Positions 14,707-24,520 of a stretch of 51,935 bases of DNA are shown piece after piece. Both the position numbers and the translations under genes were made by a program. Position 1 is the first letter of the stretch. The number at the start of each line of letters is the position of its first letter. This DNA is from Thermodesulfobacteriaceae bacterium. Its GTDB lineage: Bacteria; Desulfobacterota; Thermodesulfobacteria; Thermodesulfobacteriales; Thermodesulfatatoraceae. The stretch lies in contig WGCA01000058.1 of NCBI GenBank assembly GCA_015494065.1, positions 1 to 51,935 of the forward strand, in the 5' to 3' direction. The notes beneath the pieces were generated by a model. That model was not told the DNA's origin. It saw nothing but the letters and a program-made list of their open reading frames with translations, and made no database searches.

Positions 14707-15393
14707 CTAGTTTAGCGAAAGGTTAAAAACCTTTTTTCTAAAACCGGGCGGAACTTCAAGAGTAGGAAGCGAGACGGGAGCCCTTTCCCTAATCCGCAGG
14801 AATTTGAGCCTGAGCAAAGTCTTAAGAGGGGGTATTTTTATTTCGGTTAAACGAACCCCGTTGGCGGTGGTATACTGGATGTCAAAATACGTTTTTTCGC
14901 CCTTCACGGTAAGCTTTAGAAGGTTTCCCTCCTTATCGAAAAAGGCCTTCACGTAAAGGGAAGAAAGATCCCGCCGCAAGAGATAGCCTTCCCGGTAAGA
15001 AAAGACGAGGGCCCCCTCAAGCCACGAGGGAGGAAGGTAACCCAGGATAATGGCCCCCCAACAGCAAGCAAGGTCTTGGCCCTCTTCCCAGGTAAGCCTA
15101 AATAAAGTCCTTTGCGAAAACACGAGTAATCTGGCCTCTTGGCCAGCCACCAATCCTTGGGCCTCCGCCAGCCCAAAAGGGTTCAGCACTTCAAAGTAAA
15201 AAAAAGAGGGTTGCGCGACAAAAAAAGCCCGGCCTCTCAAGTTCCCACGCGGAGACTTTACCTCATAGGCCAGCTTTCCCTGCGCCCCCGTCCAGATAAA
15301 AGGCTCTGGCTTCCAGGAAGTGGGCCGTGGCAGGGCACAACCAGTAATCACCAGCAGGACTGGTATTAAGGGGAACAGGAGATTTGGGCGCAC
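14707..15393 (-). CDS. LolB-like/DUF4292 outer-membrane lipoprotein
   Basis: The 228 residues begin with a lipoprotein signal ending in VITGC (lipidated Cys19). The rest has the half-barrel strand pattern of LolA/LolB-like proteins (QGKLAYEVKSPRGNLRG, FYFEVLNPFGLAEAQG). LolB inserts lipoproteins into the outer membrane; the assignment is by fold pattern and length, not by a decisive motif, and a general DUF4292-type lipoprotein is the alternative. The GTG start lies inside the end of the TPR gene (28-base overlap), so the two are coupled and may act in the same envelope process. Confidence 0.65.
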   Translation of the reverse strand: MRPNLLFPLIPVLLVITGCALPRPTSWKPEPFIWTGAQGKLAYEVKSPRGNLRGRAFFVAQPSFFYFEVLNPFGLAEAQGLVAGQEARLLVFSQRTLFRLTWEEGQDLACCWGAIILGYLPPSWLEGALVFSYREGYLLRRDLSSLYVKAFFDKEGNLLKLTVKGEKTYFDIQYTTANGVRLTEIKIPPLKTLLRLKFLRIRERAPVSLPTLEVPPGFRKKVFNLSLN

Positions 15394-17063
15394 AATTTTT
15401 CGATTTTTTCTTGCAGACGTTTACGGTCTTTTTCCTTGCGGGCCAGGGATAAGGCCTTCCGGTAAGCAGAAAGAGCCTCCTTTTTCCGCCCCAGGGCCAG
15501 CAAAATATCCCCGTGGTGTTCGTGGATGATGGGGTCATCGGGGGTGAGCTTTAGGGCCCGCCGGATTTGGGCCAGGGCTTCCTCGTATTTACCCTGCCTA
15601 TAATACACCCAGGCCAGGCTGTCTACGATGTAGCCGTCATCCGGCTTTACCGAAAGGGCCTTGCGGATGTATTGCTCGGCCTGTGTAAGGTTTATATTCA
15701 GGTCGGCGTAAGTGTAGCCGACAAAATTGAGCAGCGTGGGATTATCAGGGTACTTCTTGAGCAAGGGTTCCAGAAGCTTTAAGGCCTCTTTTTCTTTTCC
15801 CTCGCAGACCAAAAGCAGAGCGGCGGAAAGGGAAAGATCCAAGTCCTCCGGAAATTTCTTAAGACCCTCTTTGACGAAATTTAACCCCTGGGCACAAGCG
15901 TCCATTTCGTCAAAGACCGTAGCTGCCAGAAGATACAAATTCTTATCATCTTCCCTCTCAGCCAGGGCCCTTTCAAAAAGCTGGGCCAGGGTGTCAGGGT
16001 CTTTCAGGAGGTGGGCCAGGCGTCTTAAGGCCAGAGGAAAGAGCTCATCTCCCACCGGAATGCGCTCGTAAGCGTTGATGGCCTCAGCCCTCTTTTCCTC
16101 TTTTTCATAAGCCACCCCGAGATAAAACCAGGCCGTATAATTTTGCGGATCCTTTTCTACCAGGTTTTTTAAGATTTTAATGGCCTCCTTCGTACGGCCC
16201 AGATCAAGTAAAATCAGGGCCTTGCGCAAGAGCAATTGGGTAGAAATCCCGGCCTGCTTTTCAATCTCCTGGAGGATGGCAAGCGCCTTCTCATACTGGT
16301 GTTGACGGAGATAAAGACGAAGCAGGGCCTCGTAAAGATGAAAGGGCTGGGGGAGTTTCTCAAGACCCTCTCGGTAAACTTTTTCGGCCTCAGTTACCGC
16401 TCCGATCTTTTCCAGAAACTCACCGTATTCCAGATATACTTCCTGCTTTTCGGGAAAGAGTTTTAGGGCCTCTTCGTAATAGAAACGCGCCCGGTCAAAA
16501 GCGCCTTTTTTGCGGTATAGCCGGGCCAATTCCAAATAAAGGGCTGGGTTTTTGCTCTCCTTTTTGGCCAAACGTTCCAGGGCCGCAATGGCGCCGTCTA
16601 CGTCGTTTTTTTGGAGATAAATGGCGGCCAGGACCGATAGGGCCTCTTCGTAATCTGGATATTTCTCCAGAAGCGTTTGCAAGGTCTCAACCGCCCGAGC
16701 CAGGCGTTTTTGCATCCAATAAAGTTTGGCCAGGATAAAAAGGGTTTCTTTATCATCAGGAGATAGGGCCAAAATCTCGCGGGCCAGCTTGATGGCCTTA
16801 TCATAGGCCCCGGTTTCGGCGTAGACCTTCATCAACTCCTTTTTGGGGAAGACGGCCTTCGGGTCGCACCTCACTACCTTTTCGAGGTGTTGTTTGGCCT
16901 GGGAAAGTTTGCCCTGCCCTAACAGGTATTCTGCTACCAGAAAATGGTAATAATTTTCCGCCGCGGTACACCGGCTATACCCAGAGGTAGGCCAGCCAAG
17001 AAAAAGGACCAGCAAAACGAATAGACTAAGAGGTTTCAATGGCCAGGGGGTAGTTTTCGGCAT
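15366..17063 (-). CDS. Exported tetratricopeptide-repeat protein
   Basis: A 565-residue protein with a signal peptide (hydrophobic stretch LSLFVLLVLFLG, cut near SGYSRC) followed by about 14-15 TPR units of 34 residues, for example YDKAIKLAREILALSPDD and YEEALAQIRRALKLTPDD. TPR arrays are protein-binding scaffolds; large exported ones often serve outer-membrane assembly or polysaccharide export. I chose ATG 17063 over a TTG at 17117 because AAGGAAAGG lies just upstream and the signal peptide then starts properly. It begins 38 bases inside the sigma-factor gene and ends inside the lipoprotein gene. Confidence 0.85.
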   Translation of the reverse strand: MPKTTPWPLKPLSLFVLLVLFLGWPTSGYSRCTAAENYYHFLVAEYLLGQGKLSQAKQHLEKVVRCDPKAVFPKKELMKVYAETGAYDKAIKLAREILALSPDDKETLFILAKLYWMQKRLARAVETLQTLLEKYPDYEEALSVLAAIYLQKNDVDGAIAALERLAKKESKNPALYLELARLYRKKGAFDRARFYYEEALKLFPEKQEVYLEYGEFLEKIGAVTEAEKVYREGLEKLPQPFHLYEALLRLYLRQHQYEKALAILQEIEKQAGISTQLLLRKALILLDLGRTKEAIKILKNLVEKDPQNYTAWFYLGVAYEKEEKRAEAINAYERIPVGDELFPLALRRLAHLLKDPDTLAQLFERALAEREDDKNLYLLAATVFDEMDACAQGLNFVKEGLKKFPEDLDLSLSAALLLVCEGKEKEALKLLEPLLKKYPDNPTLLNFVGYTYADLNINLTQAEQYIRKALSVKPDDGYIVDSLAWVYYRQGKYEEALAQIRRALKLTPDDPIIHEHHGDILLALGRKKEALSAYRKALSLARKEKDRKRLQEKIEKLCAQISCSP

Positions 17064-18114
17064 CAGGGAGCCTTTCCTTGAGATACTTGCGCAGTTTTTT
17101 AAGGAGTCTTTCCTCAATTTGTCTCACCCTTTCCCTGGAGATCCCAAAACGTTGACCTATCTGTTGTAAGGTGAGGGGGTCTTCGGCCAGTAACCGCTCA
17201 TAAAAAATAACTCGTTCTTTGTCTTTTAAATCTTTACCAAATTCTTCTAAAAGCCCCTTAAGCTTGGTCAACACCTCCCTTTTGGCCACCTGATCTTCTA
17301 CTTTCGGGCCGGGGTCGGCGAGAAAATCCCGGTGTAATTCGTCCGAATCTTCTTTGATGGGCGCATCAAGGCTTATTTCCCCGGCACTCATACGCTGTTC
17401 CATCTCTATCACGTCTTCTTCCCGCACGTTCAACCGCTGCGATATGAGCTTGGGGGCCGGTTCAAAACCCATGGCGTCAAGCCGTTCTTTCTCCTTGCGC
17501 AGGTTATAAAAGAGTTTACGCTGGGCCTGAGTGGTTCCAATTTTTACCAGGCGCCAGTTATCCATGATGAATTTCAAAATATAGGCCTTAATCCAGAAAG
17601 AGGCGTAGTAGGAAAATTTGACCCCACGGTAGGGATCGAACTTTTTAACCGCCTGCATCAGGCCCAGGTTGCCTTCCTGGATCAGATCAAGGAAATTCTG
17701 CATCCAGAACTTTTGAAAATCCAGGGCTATCTTGACTACCAGACGCAGGTTAGAGGTGACCAGGCGGTAAGCAATGCGGGGGTCGCGAGTCTTGTAATAC
17801 TCCTTGGTAAGACGTTCTTCCTCTTCCCGGCTAAGCAGGGGATATTTACTTATCTCTCGCAGGTATTGCTGAAGGGGATCCAGAATAACGGGGGTTTTTT
17901 CTTCTTCAGGAAGGGCTGGCAGGGCCTTTTTTTCAGACTCTGCCTTCTCTTTTAACTCGTTTTTTTTCTTACGTCCCCGGGTCCTTTTGTCTCTTTTTTT
18001 CTCTTCGAGTCTCTTCTCTTCAGGCTCCACCAATACGGCAAGCCCCGGCTCTTCTTCCACCGGAGCAAGGGCCTTTTCAGAAACTTCATTTAGCACTTCT
18101 TTTTCCTGCGCCAT
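17026..18114 (-). CDS. rpoH: Sigma-32-type RNA polymerase sigma factor (heat-shock sigma)
   Basis: A group 3 sigma factor of 362 residues. After a charged, Lys/Glu-rich N-terminal extension (about 1-75) it has region 1.2 (DPLQQYLREISKYPLLS), region 2 (NLRLVVKIALDF, NFLDLIQEGNLGLMQAVKKFDPYRGVKFSYYA split over 121-170), the RpoH-box QRKLFYNLR (198-206) and region 4 with GISRERVRQIEERLLKKL. The RpoH box points to sigma-32 rather than the primary RpoD. It sits between mnmG (12-base gap) and the TPR gene (overlap), an arrangement that would place an envelope protein under the same transcript. Confidence 0.9.
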   Translation of the reverse strand: MAQEKEVLNEVSEKALAPVEEEPGLAVLVEPEEKRLEEKKRDKRTRGRKKKNELKEKAESEKKALPALPEEEKTPVILDPLQQYLREISKYPLLSREEEERLTKEYYKTRDPRIAYRLVTSNLRLVVKIALDFQKFWMQNFLDLIQEGNLGLMQAVKKFDPYRGVKFSYYASFWIKAYILKFIMDNWRLVKIGTTQAQRKLFYNLRKEKERLDAMGFEPAPKLISQRLNVREEDVIEMEQRMSAGEISLDAPIKEDSDELHRDFLADPGPKVEDQVAKREVLTKLKGLLEEFGKDLKDKERVIFYERLLAEDPLTLQQIGQRFGISRERVRQIEERLLKKLRKYLKERLPDAENYPLAIETS

Positions 18115-18126
18115 ATCTATTCCTTT

Positions 18127-20022
18127 CTAAGCCGCTTCTTTTACCGGACGCCAACCCCGCTTTTTAAGGTAGACCTGGATAGCGGTAATGGCCGCCGGTG
18201 TAACCCCGGAGATACGTAAGGCCTGCCCTAGGGAACGGGGTCTAATTTGAGAGAGCTTTTCCCTTACTTCGGTAGAAAGCCCTGGGATCTCCCAGTAGTT
18301 GAGGTCATCGGGCAAGACCATAGCCTCCCAGCGTTTAAAACGTTCTATCTCCTGACGTTGCCGGTTCACGTAGCCAGCGTATTTGGTCTCGATCTCAATC
18401 TGCTGCAGGATATCATTGGGCAGACGCTTTAAAAAGTCAAATCTTTCCTTGATTTCCTCAAGAGGAACCTCAGGGCGTTTTAAAAGGTCAAAGAGGCTTT
18501 GGGCCTGCTTAAGAGGGGTAGAACCCAATCGTAGCAACAAGGGGTTAATATCAACAGGGTTAACCCTGACACGTTTTAATTCGTCAAGGGTCTCTTTTAT
18601 TAAGCGCTTTTTGGCCAGAAAACGTTGGTAACGTTCGGAAGAGACCAGACCCAGTTGATAACCCAACTCCGTGAGACGGAGATCAGCGTTATCCTCCCTG
18701 AGGAGGAGCCGGTACTCTGCCCGAGAGGTAAACATGCGGTAGGGTTCCTTGGTCCCTTTGGTGACTAGATCGTCGATAAGGACCCCTATGTAAGCCTGGG
18801 AACGATCAAGCACGAAGGGGTTTTCTTCCTTTACAAAACGGGCAGCGTTGATGCCCGCGATAAGCCCCTGAGCGGCGGCTTCCTCATAACCAGAAGTACC
18901 GTTTATCTGCCCGGCCAGGAAGAGACCAGCTATCTTTTTGGTCTCAAGCGAAGGTTTCAACTGGATGGGGTTTACGTAGTCATACTCGATGGCATAACCG
19001 GGTCGCATTATTTCCGCCCGTTCCAGCCCGGGGATGGAGTGCACCATGGCCCACTGGACATCTATCGGGAGGCTGGTGCTGATCCCGTTGGGGTAGACCT
19101 CTACCGTGTCCAGCCCCTCAGGTTCTAGGAAGATTTGGTGGCGGGGTTTGTCTGGAAAGCGAAAAACTTTGTCTTCTATCGAAGGACAATACCTGGCCCC
19201 TACCCCCTTTATGACCCCTGTAAAAAGGGGAGAACGATCAACCGCCGCCCTGATGATCTCATGCGTCTTTTCGTTGGTATAGGTAATAAAGCAGGGCACC
19301 TGGGGTAAGGGAGGCCTTTTCCCCTGATTTTCATGAGAAAAAAGTGGAGGGGGAACGTCTCCCCACTGGACTTCAAGCCGGCTGTAATCTATAGTGCGCC
19401 CATCGAGGCGGGGGCAGGTCCCGGTCTTCAAACGACCTAATTCAAAACCGAGTTCTCTCAAACAATCTGATAGCTTATTGGAAGGCGGGTCCCCCATCCG
19501 GCCGGCTGGAAAGTTCTTAAGCCCGATGTGGATCAGGCCTTTGAGGAAGGTGCCCGTGGTCACTACCACCGCTTTGGCGTGGAAGATCTCACCGATAGAC
19601 GTTTCCACCCCGGTGACCCGGTTATCCGCTACCAAAATGCGGTCTACCATGGCCTGTTTGACCGTTATGCCAGGGGTCCGCTCCAGCACCTGTTTCATAT
19701 AAGCCTGATAACGCCAGCGGTCTGCCTGCGCCCTGGTAGCCCTCACCGCCGGGCCCTTGCGGGTATTTAAACGGCGGAACTGGATCCCCGTCTGGTCAAT
19801 GGCCCGGGCCATCTCACCCCCCAGGGCGTCTATCTCCTTGACCAGGTGGCCTTTGGCCAGACCGCCTATGGCCGGGTTACAGCTCATGGCCCCGATACGG
19901 TCCAGGTTAATGGTGAGCACCAAAGTCGCGCAGCCCAGCCGCGCCGCGGCCAGCGCGGCTTCCAGACCCGCATGTCCGGCTCCGATCACAATGACATCAA
20001 ATTCCTTGGGATAAAGCGCCAT
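18127..20022 (-). CDS. mnmG: tRNA U34 carboxymethylaminomethyl modification enzyme MnmG
   Basis: With MnmE it installs the cmnm5 group on wobble uridine 34. The 631 residues show the FAD-binding start [21 protein letters not shown], the [26 protein letters not shown] block, [13 protein letters not shown], and the family's C-terminal domain ([15 protein letters not shown]). Full length. mnmE lies 20 kb away in this window, so the usual mnmE-mnmG neighbourhood is split. It is first in the mnmG-rpoH-TPR-lipoprotein run. Confidence 0.97.
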   Translation of the reverse strand: MALYPKEFDVIVIGAGHAGLEAALAAARLGCATLVLTINLDRIGAMSCNPAIGGLAKGHLVKEIDALGGEMARAIDQTGIQFRRLNTRKGPAVRATRAQADRWRYQAYMKQVLERTPGITVKQAMVDRILVADNRVTGVETSIGEIFHAKAVVVTTGTFLKGLIHIGLKNFPAGRMGDPPSNKLSDCLRELGFELGRLKTGTCPRLDGRTIDYSRLEVQWGDVPPPLFSHENQGKRPPLPQVPCFITYTNEKTHEIIRAAVDRSPLFTGVIKGVGARYCPSIEDKVFRFPDKPRHQIFLEPEGLDTVEVYPNGISTSLPIDVQWAMVHSIPGLERAEIMRPGYAIEYDYVNPIQLKPSLETKKIAGLFLAGQINGTSGYEEAAAQGLIAGINAARFVKEENPFVLDRSQAYIGVLIDDLVTKGTKEPYRMFTSRAEYRLLLREDNADLRLTELGYQLGLVSSERYQRFLAKKRLIKETLDELKRVRVNPVDINPLLLRLGSTPLKQAQSLFDLLKRPEVPLEEIKERFDFLKRLPNDILQQIEIETKYAGYVNRQRQEIERFKRWEAMVLPDDLNYWEIPGLSTEVREKLSQIRPRSLGQALRISGVTPAAITAIQVYLKKRGWRPVKEAA

Positions 20023-20113
20023 CTTCTTTGACTTTTAACCTGAAATTCTTTAGTCTGTTTAAGGGAGAGCCTAAAAATGACGAAACAATTCTTAAAGTAT
20101 CAAGGAGTCCAAC

Positions 20114-20476
20114 ATGAAAATCCATGATCGTATCTTACAAAATATAACCGTAAAAAGTCAAAATTCCAGCAACACTCCCAAGGGGGAACCATTCAAAGAG
20201 GTATTGAACAAGGTCCTTGCTTCTAGCCCTGTTGCGGGCCAGGAAACTTCTCTTCCCGAAACCCTTAACGAAGTCTACGCCCTGGCCGAAGAAGTTATCT
20301 CCTTGCTCGAAAAGGCTTCTGAAGGCGATCAGGTGGCACTAGAAGAACTGCTTCCCAAGACCAAGGAGCTTGAAAAACTGAGTGCAAAGCTTGAAGGGAC
20401 AGCCAAAGAGTTCTTGACTGAACTCTCTTTAACGGCCGCTGTTAGCAAGGCCAAGCTGGAAGAAGGGCTACTTTAA
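20114..20476 (+). CDS. Small hypothetical helical protein
   Basis: Not recognised. The 120 residues are soluble, acidic and mostly helical, with no cysteine, signal peptide or membrane span; an unstructured Asn/Ser-rich stretch (about 12-45) precedes two predicted helices (LNEVYALAEEVISLLEKA and LEKLSAKLEGTAKEFLTE). A CAAGGAG site precedes the ATG. It is divergent from mnmG and its last nine bases overlap the convergent CNNM-type gene. It could be a chaperone- or anti-sigma-like helical binder, but nothing in the sequence decides this. Confidence 0.55.
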   Translation: MKIHDRILQNITVKSQNSSNTPKGEPFKEVLNKVLASSPVAGQETSLPETLNEVYALAEEVISLLEKASEGDQVALEELLPKTKELEKLSAKLEGTAKEFLTELSLTAAVSKAKLEEGLL

Positions 20477-21709
20477 ATCCTCTTCCTTTGGCTTTTCCTT
20501 AAGCCATATTTCCAGCTCATCAAGCCCCATTTTACTTGCCCGCCGAACCTGTATTTTGAGCCCGTCCCATTCTATTATTTCCCCCGCCTTGGGTATGCGG
20601 CGCGTTAGTTTCATGATAAAACCCCCGATGGTTTCGTAATCTCCTGGAGGAATATGTAAACCCAATTCTTCGTTGGCCCTTTCAATCTCAAGCCAGGCTT
20701 TGACCAAAAAGTGATTCTCGGAAAGCTTAACGTAGGGGACCAGCTTCTGGTCAAACTCGTCCCAAAACTCCCCTAAAACCTCCTCCACCAGGTCTTCAAT
20801 GGTGACGATCCCCACCGCCTGGCCGTATTCATTGACCACCACACAAATGGTCTGCCCCTCTTTTTGCATTTCCGCCATGAGTTCTGCGGCCGGTTTGAAT
20901 TCCGGCACGTAACTTACTTCGCGCATAAACCGCCTGACCGGTGCCTGCTGGTCCTTAACACCCAGAAGATCTTTGGCCAAGAGAAAGCCTATGATCTGGT
21001 AAGGATGCTCCCGGAAGACCAAGAGCCTTGAATGTCCTGAATGGACGAAAAGCCTAAGCGCTTCTCCTACCCTTTCAAACTCCTCCACCGCTTTGACCCA
21101 TATTAAAGGAATCATTACCTGGGCCGCGGTCTTTTGAGAAAAATCAATTAACCGAGAAATGAGCCGCTTTTCGTTGGGATCAAGCACCTCCTCGGAACAT
21201 ACCAGCATCCTTATCTCTTCCCTGGTAACGGAAGGCAACCGTCGTCTTCCCTCTTTTTTGGTTACCAAGGAAATGAGCCCGGCGATTGACCAAATTAACG
21301 GAAAGAGTACGCGGCTTACTAAATAAATCAGCGGAGCCACTTTGGGGGCCAGCGCTTCTGCCTTCTGCTGGGCAAAACTTTTGGGAATCATTTGGCCAAA
21401 AAGGAGCATCAGCGGGGGGAGGGAAAAAACTGCTATCATGCCGCCGAAACGGGGGAAGAGCTCGATCAAAAAGCCGGTAGTCAAGACACTGTTGCCGATA
21501 ACGGAAAGATTTAGGCCCAAAAGGGTGGTGGTAAGCAGCCACTCGGGATTATTTAACAGTTTGAGGGCCAGCCTGGCACCAAAGCTCTGACGGGCCATTT
21601 TTTTGAGTTTGGCCTCATCAGCCGCAATTAGGGCTATTTCAGCCCCGGCAAAAAAGGCCTCAGCGGCTAACAGGAAAAGGAAGGTCAAAAGGCCGGGTAA
21701 CCAGTTCAT
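20468..21709 (-). CDS. CNNM/CorC-type membrane protein (DUF21-CBS-CBS-CorC_HlyC), copy 2
   Basis: A 413-residue inner-membrane protein: DUF21 domain with about four membrane helices (1-160), a CBS pair (about 195-320, including [27 protein letters not shown]) and a C-terminal CorC_HlyC domain. The family is implicated in magnesium/cobalt or sodium-linked ion handling and is often mislabelled hemolysin. It overlaps the paralogous upstream gene by 4 bases. The pair may form heterodimers, since DUF21 domains dimerise in known structures. Confidence 0.88.
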   Translation of the reverse strand: MNWLPGLLTFLFLLAAEAFFAGAEIALIAADEAKLKKMARQSFGARLALKLLNNPEWLLTTTLLGLNLSVIGNSVLTTGFLIELFPRFGGMIAVFSLPPLMLLFGQMIPKSFAQQKAEALAPKVAPLIYLVSRVLFPLIWSIAGLISLVTKKEGRRRLPSVTREEIRMLVCSEEVLDPNEKRLISRLIDFSQKTAAQVMIPLIWVKAVEEFERVGEALRLFVHSGHSRLLVFREHPYQIIGFLLAKDLLGVKDQQAPVRRFMREVSYVPEFKPAAELMAEMQKEGQTICVVVNEYGQAVGIVTIEDLVEEVLGEFWDEFDQKLVPYVKLSENHFLVKAWLEIERANEELGLHIPPGDYETIGGFIMKLTRRIPKAGEIIEWDGLKIQVRRASKMGLDELEIWLKEKPKEEDLK

Positions 21710-22968
21710 GAGACTTTATCCACCCGAATCCTTACCAACCTGGTGCCTTTTACCTTTTCCACAGTAAAACGAAAACCGAAGGCCTCTTTGGACTGACCTT
21801 CTTTAGGAAGTTCCCCGAAGAGGAAAAGGACCAGGCCCCCGATGGTCTCAAAATCTTCAGAAGGAATATTGGCCCCTGCTACCCGGTTAAACTCCTCCAC
21901 CCTCACCCTGGGAGACACCAGCCAGCTCTGGGGAGCGATTTCTTTAATCGGTTCCCGGCGAATGTCAAATTCGTCGTATATTTCCCCGAAAAGTTCCTCT
22001 AAAACGTCCTCCAAGGTAACCAGCCCTACCACGGTGCCATACTCGTCTACCACCAGGGCAAATTTGAGGCGACGTTTTTGGAATTCTTCCAAAAGGGTCC
22101 TTACCCTCATCATTTCCGGGACGAAAAAGGGCGGCCGGACCAGATCAGCCAACCTCCTGGCTTTACCCTCCAGTTGCCAGCGTAAGAGATCCTTTACGTG
22201 TAAAATGCCGATTACGTGGTCCAGTCCTTGGCGGTAAACGGGAATACGTGAAAACCCCTTTTTCTTGATAAGAAAAAGCAATTCTTCGGTGATAGGAGCG
22301 TCCTCCAGGGCAAAAATGTCACGCCTAGGGGTCATGATGGTGGAAACGTTGACCTTTTCTGATTCCAAAAGCCCATAAATAAAACGTCTTTCCTGGTCTC
22401 CCAAGATCCCGGCCTGGTAGCTTTCTTCAATGAGTTGCAAAAGGTCTTCTTCGGAAAGGGGGTGTTCTTCCCGGGTGGGGATGCCACACAAACGCAAGAA
22501 GGCGTTGGTAAAAGAAAGCATAAACACCCTGACAGGGGAAAAAACAAAGATGAAGACCCGGAGCATGGGGGCCAGCAAACAGGCCATTTTTTCCCTTTGA
22601 CGGAAGCCAAATACTTTGGGAATCAGGTCTCCAAAGAAAAAGAGGAGGACCGTCATTAACGGATACGCCAGCCACTCTCCCCGGGCCCCAAAAAGTTTTA
22701 CCAGAGCCAGAGTGGCGACGGAGGAAGAAATAATGTCGGAAAATTCGTTCCCGATAAGGATGGTGGCCAGCACTTTGCGCGGGCTCCTTAAGAGCTTTAC
22801 TGCCAAGCGACAGGAGCTGCGCGGGTGTTCCTTCAGGCGTAATTGATCCAGCCGGGAAAGGGAAAAAAGGGCGGTCTCCGAACAGGTAAAAAAGCCAGAA
22901 AAGATTATCAAGATAAAAACTATCAGGGCAGAAAGGTAGATTTCTATTCCTAAAGGGATTAAATTCAT
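21706..22968 (-). CDS. CNNM/CorC-type membrane protein (DUF21-CBS-CBS-CorC_HlyC), copy 1
   Basis: A 420-residue paralogue of the following gene with the same layout: DUF21 membrane part (GFFTCSETALFSLSRLD at about 25-41), CBS pair (GFSRIPVYRQGLDHVIGILHVKDLL split across about 233-257, and FALVVDEYGTVVGLVTLEDVLEE) and CorC_HlyC C-terminus (VRVEEFNRVAGANIPSED). Likely role: divalent-cation transport or homeostasis. The two copies are divergent in sequence, so duplication is old. No promoter or magnesium riboswitch was recognised in the 76 bases upstream. Confidence 0.88.
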   Translation of the reverse strand: MNLIPLGIEIYLSALIVFILIIFSGFFTCSETALFSLSRLDQLRLKEHPRSSCRLAVKLLRSPRKVLATILIGNEFSDIISSSVATLALVKLFGARGEWLAYPLMTVLLFFFGDLIPKVFGFRQREKMACLLAPMLRVFIFVFSPVRVFMLSFTNAFLRLCGIPTREEHPLSEEDLLQLIEESYQAGILGDQERRFIYGLLESEKVNVSTIMTPRRDIFALEDAPITEELLFLIKKKGFSRIPVYRQGLDHVIGILHVKDLLRWQLEGKARRLADLVRPPFFVPEMMRVRTLLEEFQKRRLKFALVVDEYGTVVGLVTLEDVLEELFGEIYDEFDIRREPIKEIAPQSWLVSPRVRVEEFNRVAGANIPSEDFETIGGLVLFLFGELPKEGQSKEAFGFRFTVEKVKGTRLVRIRVDKVS

Positions 22969-23044
22969 GTAAATATAATTTGGGTCCCTTTAACTGCTAG
23001 TCTAGTTTTTAAATTTAGCCTGGTAAAGGCTCAAGGATGTAGTC

Positions 23045-24154
23045 ATGGCTTTAAAAGATTTGGAAACAGAAAGCAAGCTTTTTTGGGCAGTTTCTACTGA
23101 AAGAATCTGCTCCCCGGCCTGCCTCCAGGCCCTTCTAGAAATAGCGGAAGAAAAAATCATCATTTGTAACCGCAAGGGGGATATCCTCTTAGCCAACCTT
23201 TCACCTGCCAAACCAAATATTTTTTTGTGGTTTGCTTCTAAAAAAGAGGAAGATAAATTCAACCAACTTTTAGAACAGAACAAAAAAATTAAACAATTTG
23301 AAGCCACCCTTAATTATGATTCTAAGCCTAAAAAGGTATATTTAAACGCTGCTTTTATCCCAGAAACCGATGAATTAATAGTCACTTTTAGCGAGTCAGA
23401 AATACTAAATCAACTTTGCGAGCAACTTTCTCATTCCGAAAAGATGGCGGCCATTGGTCAGATGGCCGCAGGAATCGCCCATGAATTAAATACACCTCTT
23501 GGGATTATTTTGGGATATACCCAACTACTGGAAGAGGATTTAGAGGGGCAAGATGAAGTTTATGAAATGCTCAAAAAAATAGAAAACCAGGCCAAACTTT
23601 GCAAACGTATCGTAAAAGGACTTTTAAAATTTGCCCGGGAAGAAAAAAAGCATTTAAGTGAAGTAAATATTAATGAACTAATTGAAGAAGTGCTTTCTTT
23701 AATAGAACATACTTTAGCTATGGATTTTATTGAAGTAGTACGTCGCTTTGACAAAAATATTCCTGATTATCGAGGAGACCCAGAAAAGTTAAAGCAGGTT
23801 TTCATGAATTTAATCACAAACGCTCAACATGCTATCGGTGAGAAAGGAAAAATTTATATCACTACCAAATATCTGCCAGACAAAAAGGAAATTATGGTAG
23901 CCATTGCTGATACAGGTTGTGGTATTCCTCCAGAAATAAAAGATCGTATTTTTGAACCTTTCTTCACTACCAAAGAAGAAGGCAAAGGCACTGGACTTGG
24001 GTTGGCGGTAGTCAAAGCAATCCTTGAAGAACATGGGGCTTCCATTGAATTTCAATCCCCGGTTGAAGACGAAAATTTAGGCGAAAAAGGGAAAGGTACA
24101 GTTTTTATAATACATTTTCCCATAAAAGAAGAAACAAAAAAAGAAGGAGGGTAA
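23045..24154 (+). CDS. Soluble PAS-like sensor histidine kinase
   Basis: A 369-residue cytoplasmic kinase. Residues 25-120 look like a PAS-type sensor (EKIIICNRKGDILLAN). The dimerisation/phosphoacceptor helix has AAGIAHELNTPLG with His146, and the HATPase domain has the N box NLITNAQHA, G1 DTGCGIP, F box FEPFFTTK and G2 GTGLGLA. There is no membrane span, so it senses a cytoplasmic cue. It is 2 bases from a stand-alone receiver gene and upstream of a GAF-GAF-PAS protein, forming one operon. Base composition is clearly AT-richer than the surrounding genes. Confidence 0.9.
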   Translation: MALKDLETESKLFWAVSTERICSPACLQALLEIAEEKIIICNRKGDILLANLSPAKPNIFLWFASKKEEDKFNQLLEQNKKIKQFEATLNYDSKPKKVYLNAAFIPETDELIVTFSESEILNQLCEQLSHSEKMAAIGQMAAGIAHELNTPLGIILGYTQLLEEDLEGQDEVYEMLKKIENQAKLCKRIVKGLLKFAREEKKHLSEVNINELIEEVLSLIEHTLAMDFIEVVRRFDKNIPDYRGDPEKLKQVFMNLITNAQHAIGEKGKIYITTKYLPDKKEIMVAIADTGCGIPPEIKDRIFEPFFTTKEEGKGTGLGLAVVKAILEEHGASIEFQSPVEDENLGEKGKGTVFIIHFPIKEETKKEGG

Positions 24155-24156
24155 AG

Positions 24157-24519
24157 ATGGCTAACATTCTCGTATTAGACGACGTAGAAGACGCGGTAGA
24201 ACTCATCAAAAGGATTTTAAAGAGAAAAAAACATCAGGTATTTGAATTTACCGAAGAAGATGAGGCTATTGAATTTGCCAAAAACAACCCTATTGATCTG
24301 GCGATTCTTGATATTAAACTCAAAAAAATGAGTGGTGTAGAAGTTTTACGAGAATTAAAAAAAATCAATCCAAATATTAAAGCTATCATGCTTACTGGTT
24401 ATCCAACCGTAGAAACAGCCAAAGAATCTTTAGAATTGGGAGCGTCTGAATATTGTATCAAACCTATTGATAAAGACGAATTAGAGGAAAAAGTGGCAAA
24501 AGTTCTAAGCTCAAACTAA
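24157..24519 (+). CDS. Stand-alone response-regulator receiver protein
   Basis: A 120-residue CheY-like receiver with no output domain. Acid pocket Asp8/Asp9, phosphoacceptor Asp52 (LAILDIKL), Thr80 (IMLTGYP) and Lys102 (YCIKPID) are all present, so it should be phosphorylatable. GAAGGAGGG stands before the ATG. Placed between a complete kinase and a protein with a histidine box but no ATPase domain, it could pass phosphate between them (inference). Confidence 0.93.
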   Translation: MANILVLDDVEDAVELIKRILKRKKHQVFEFTEEDEAIEFAKNNPIDLAILDIKLKKMSGVEVLRELKKINPNIKAIMLTGYPTVETAKESLELGASEYCIKPIDKDELEEKVAKVLSSN

Positions 24520-24520
24520 T

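Noticed and set aside
17026-18114. The sigma factor as the primary RpoD.
   Set aside because: It lacks region 1.1 and the non-conserved insert and has the QRKLFYNLR box of RpoH.
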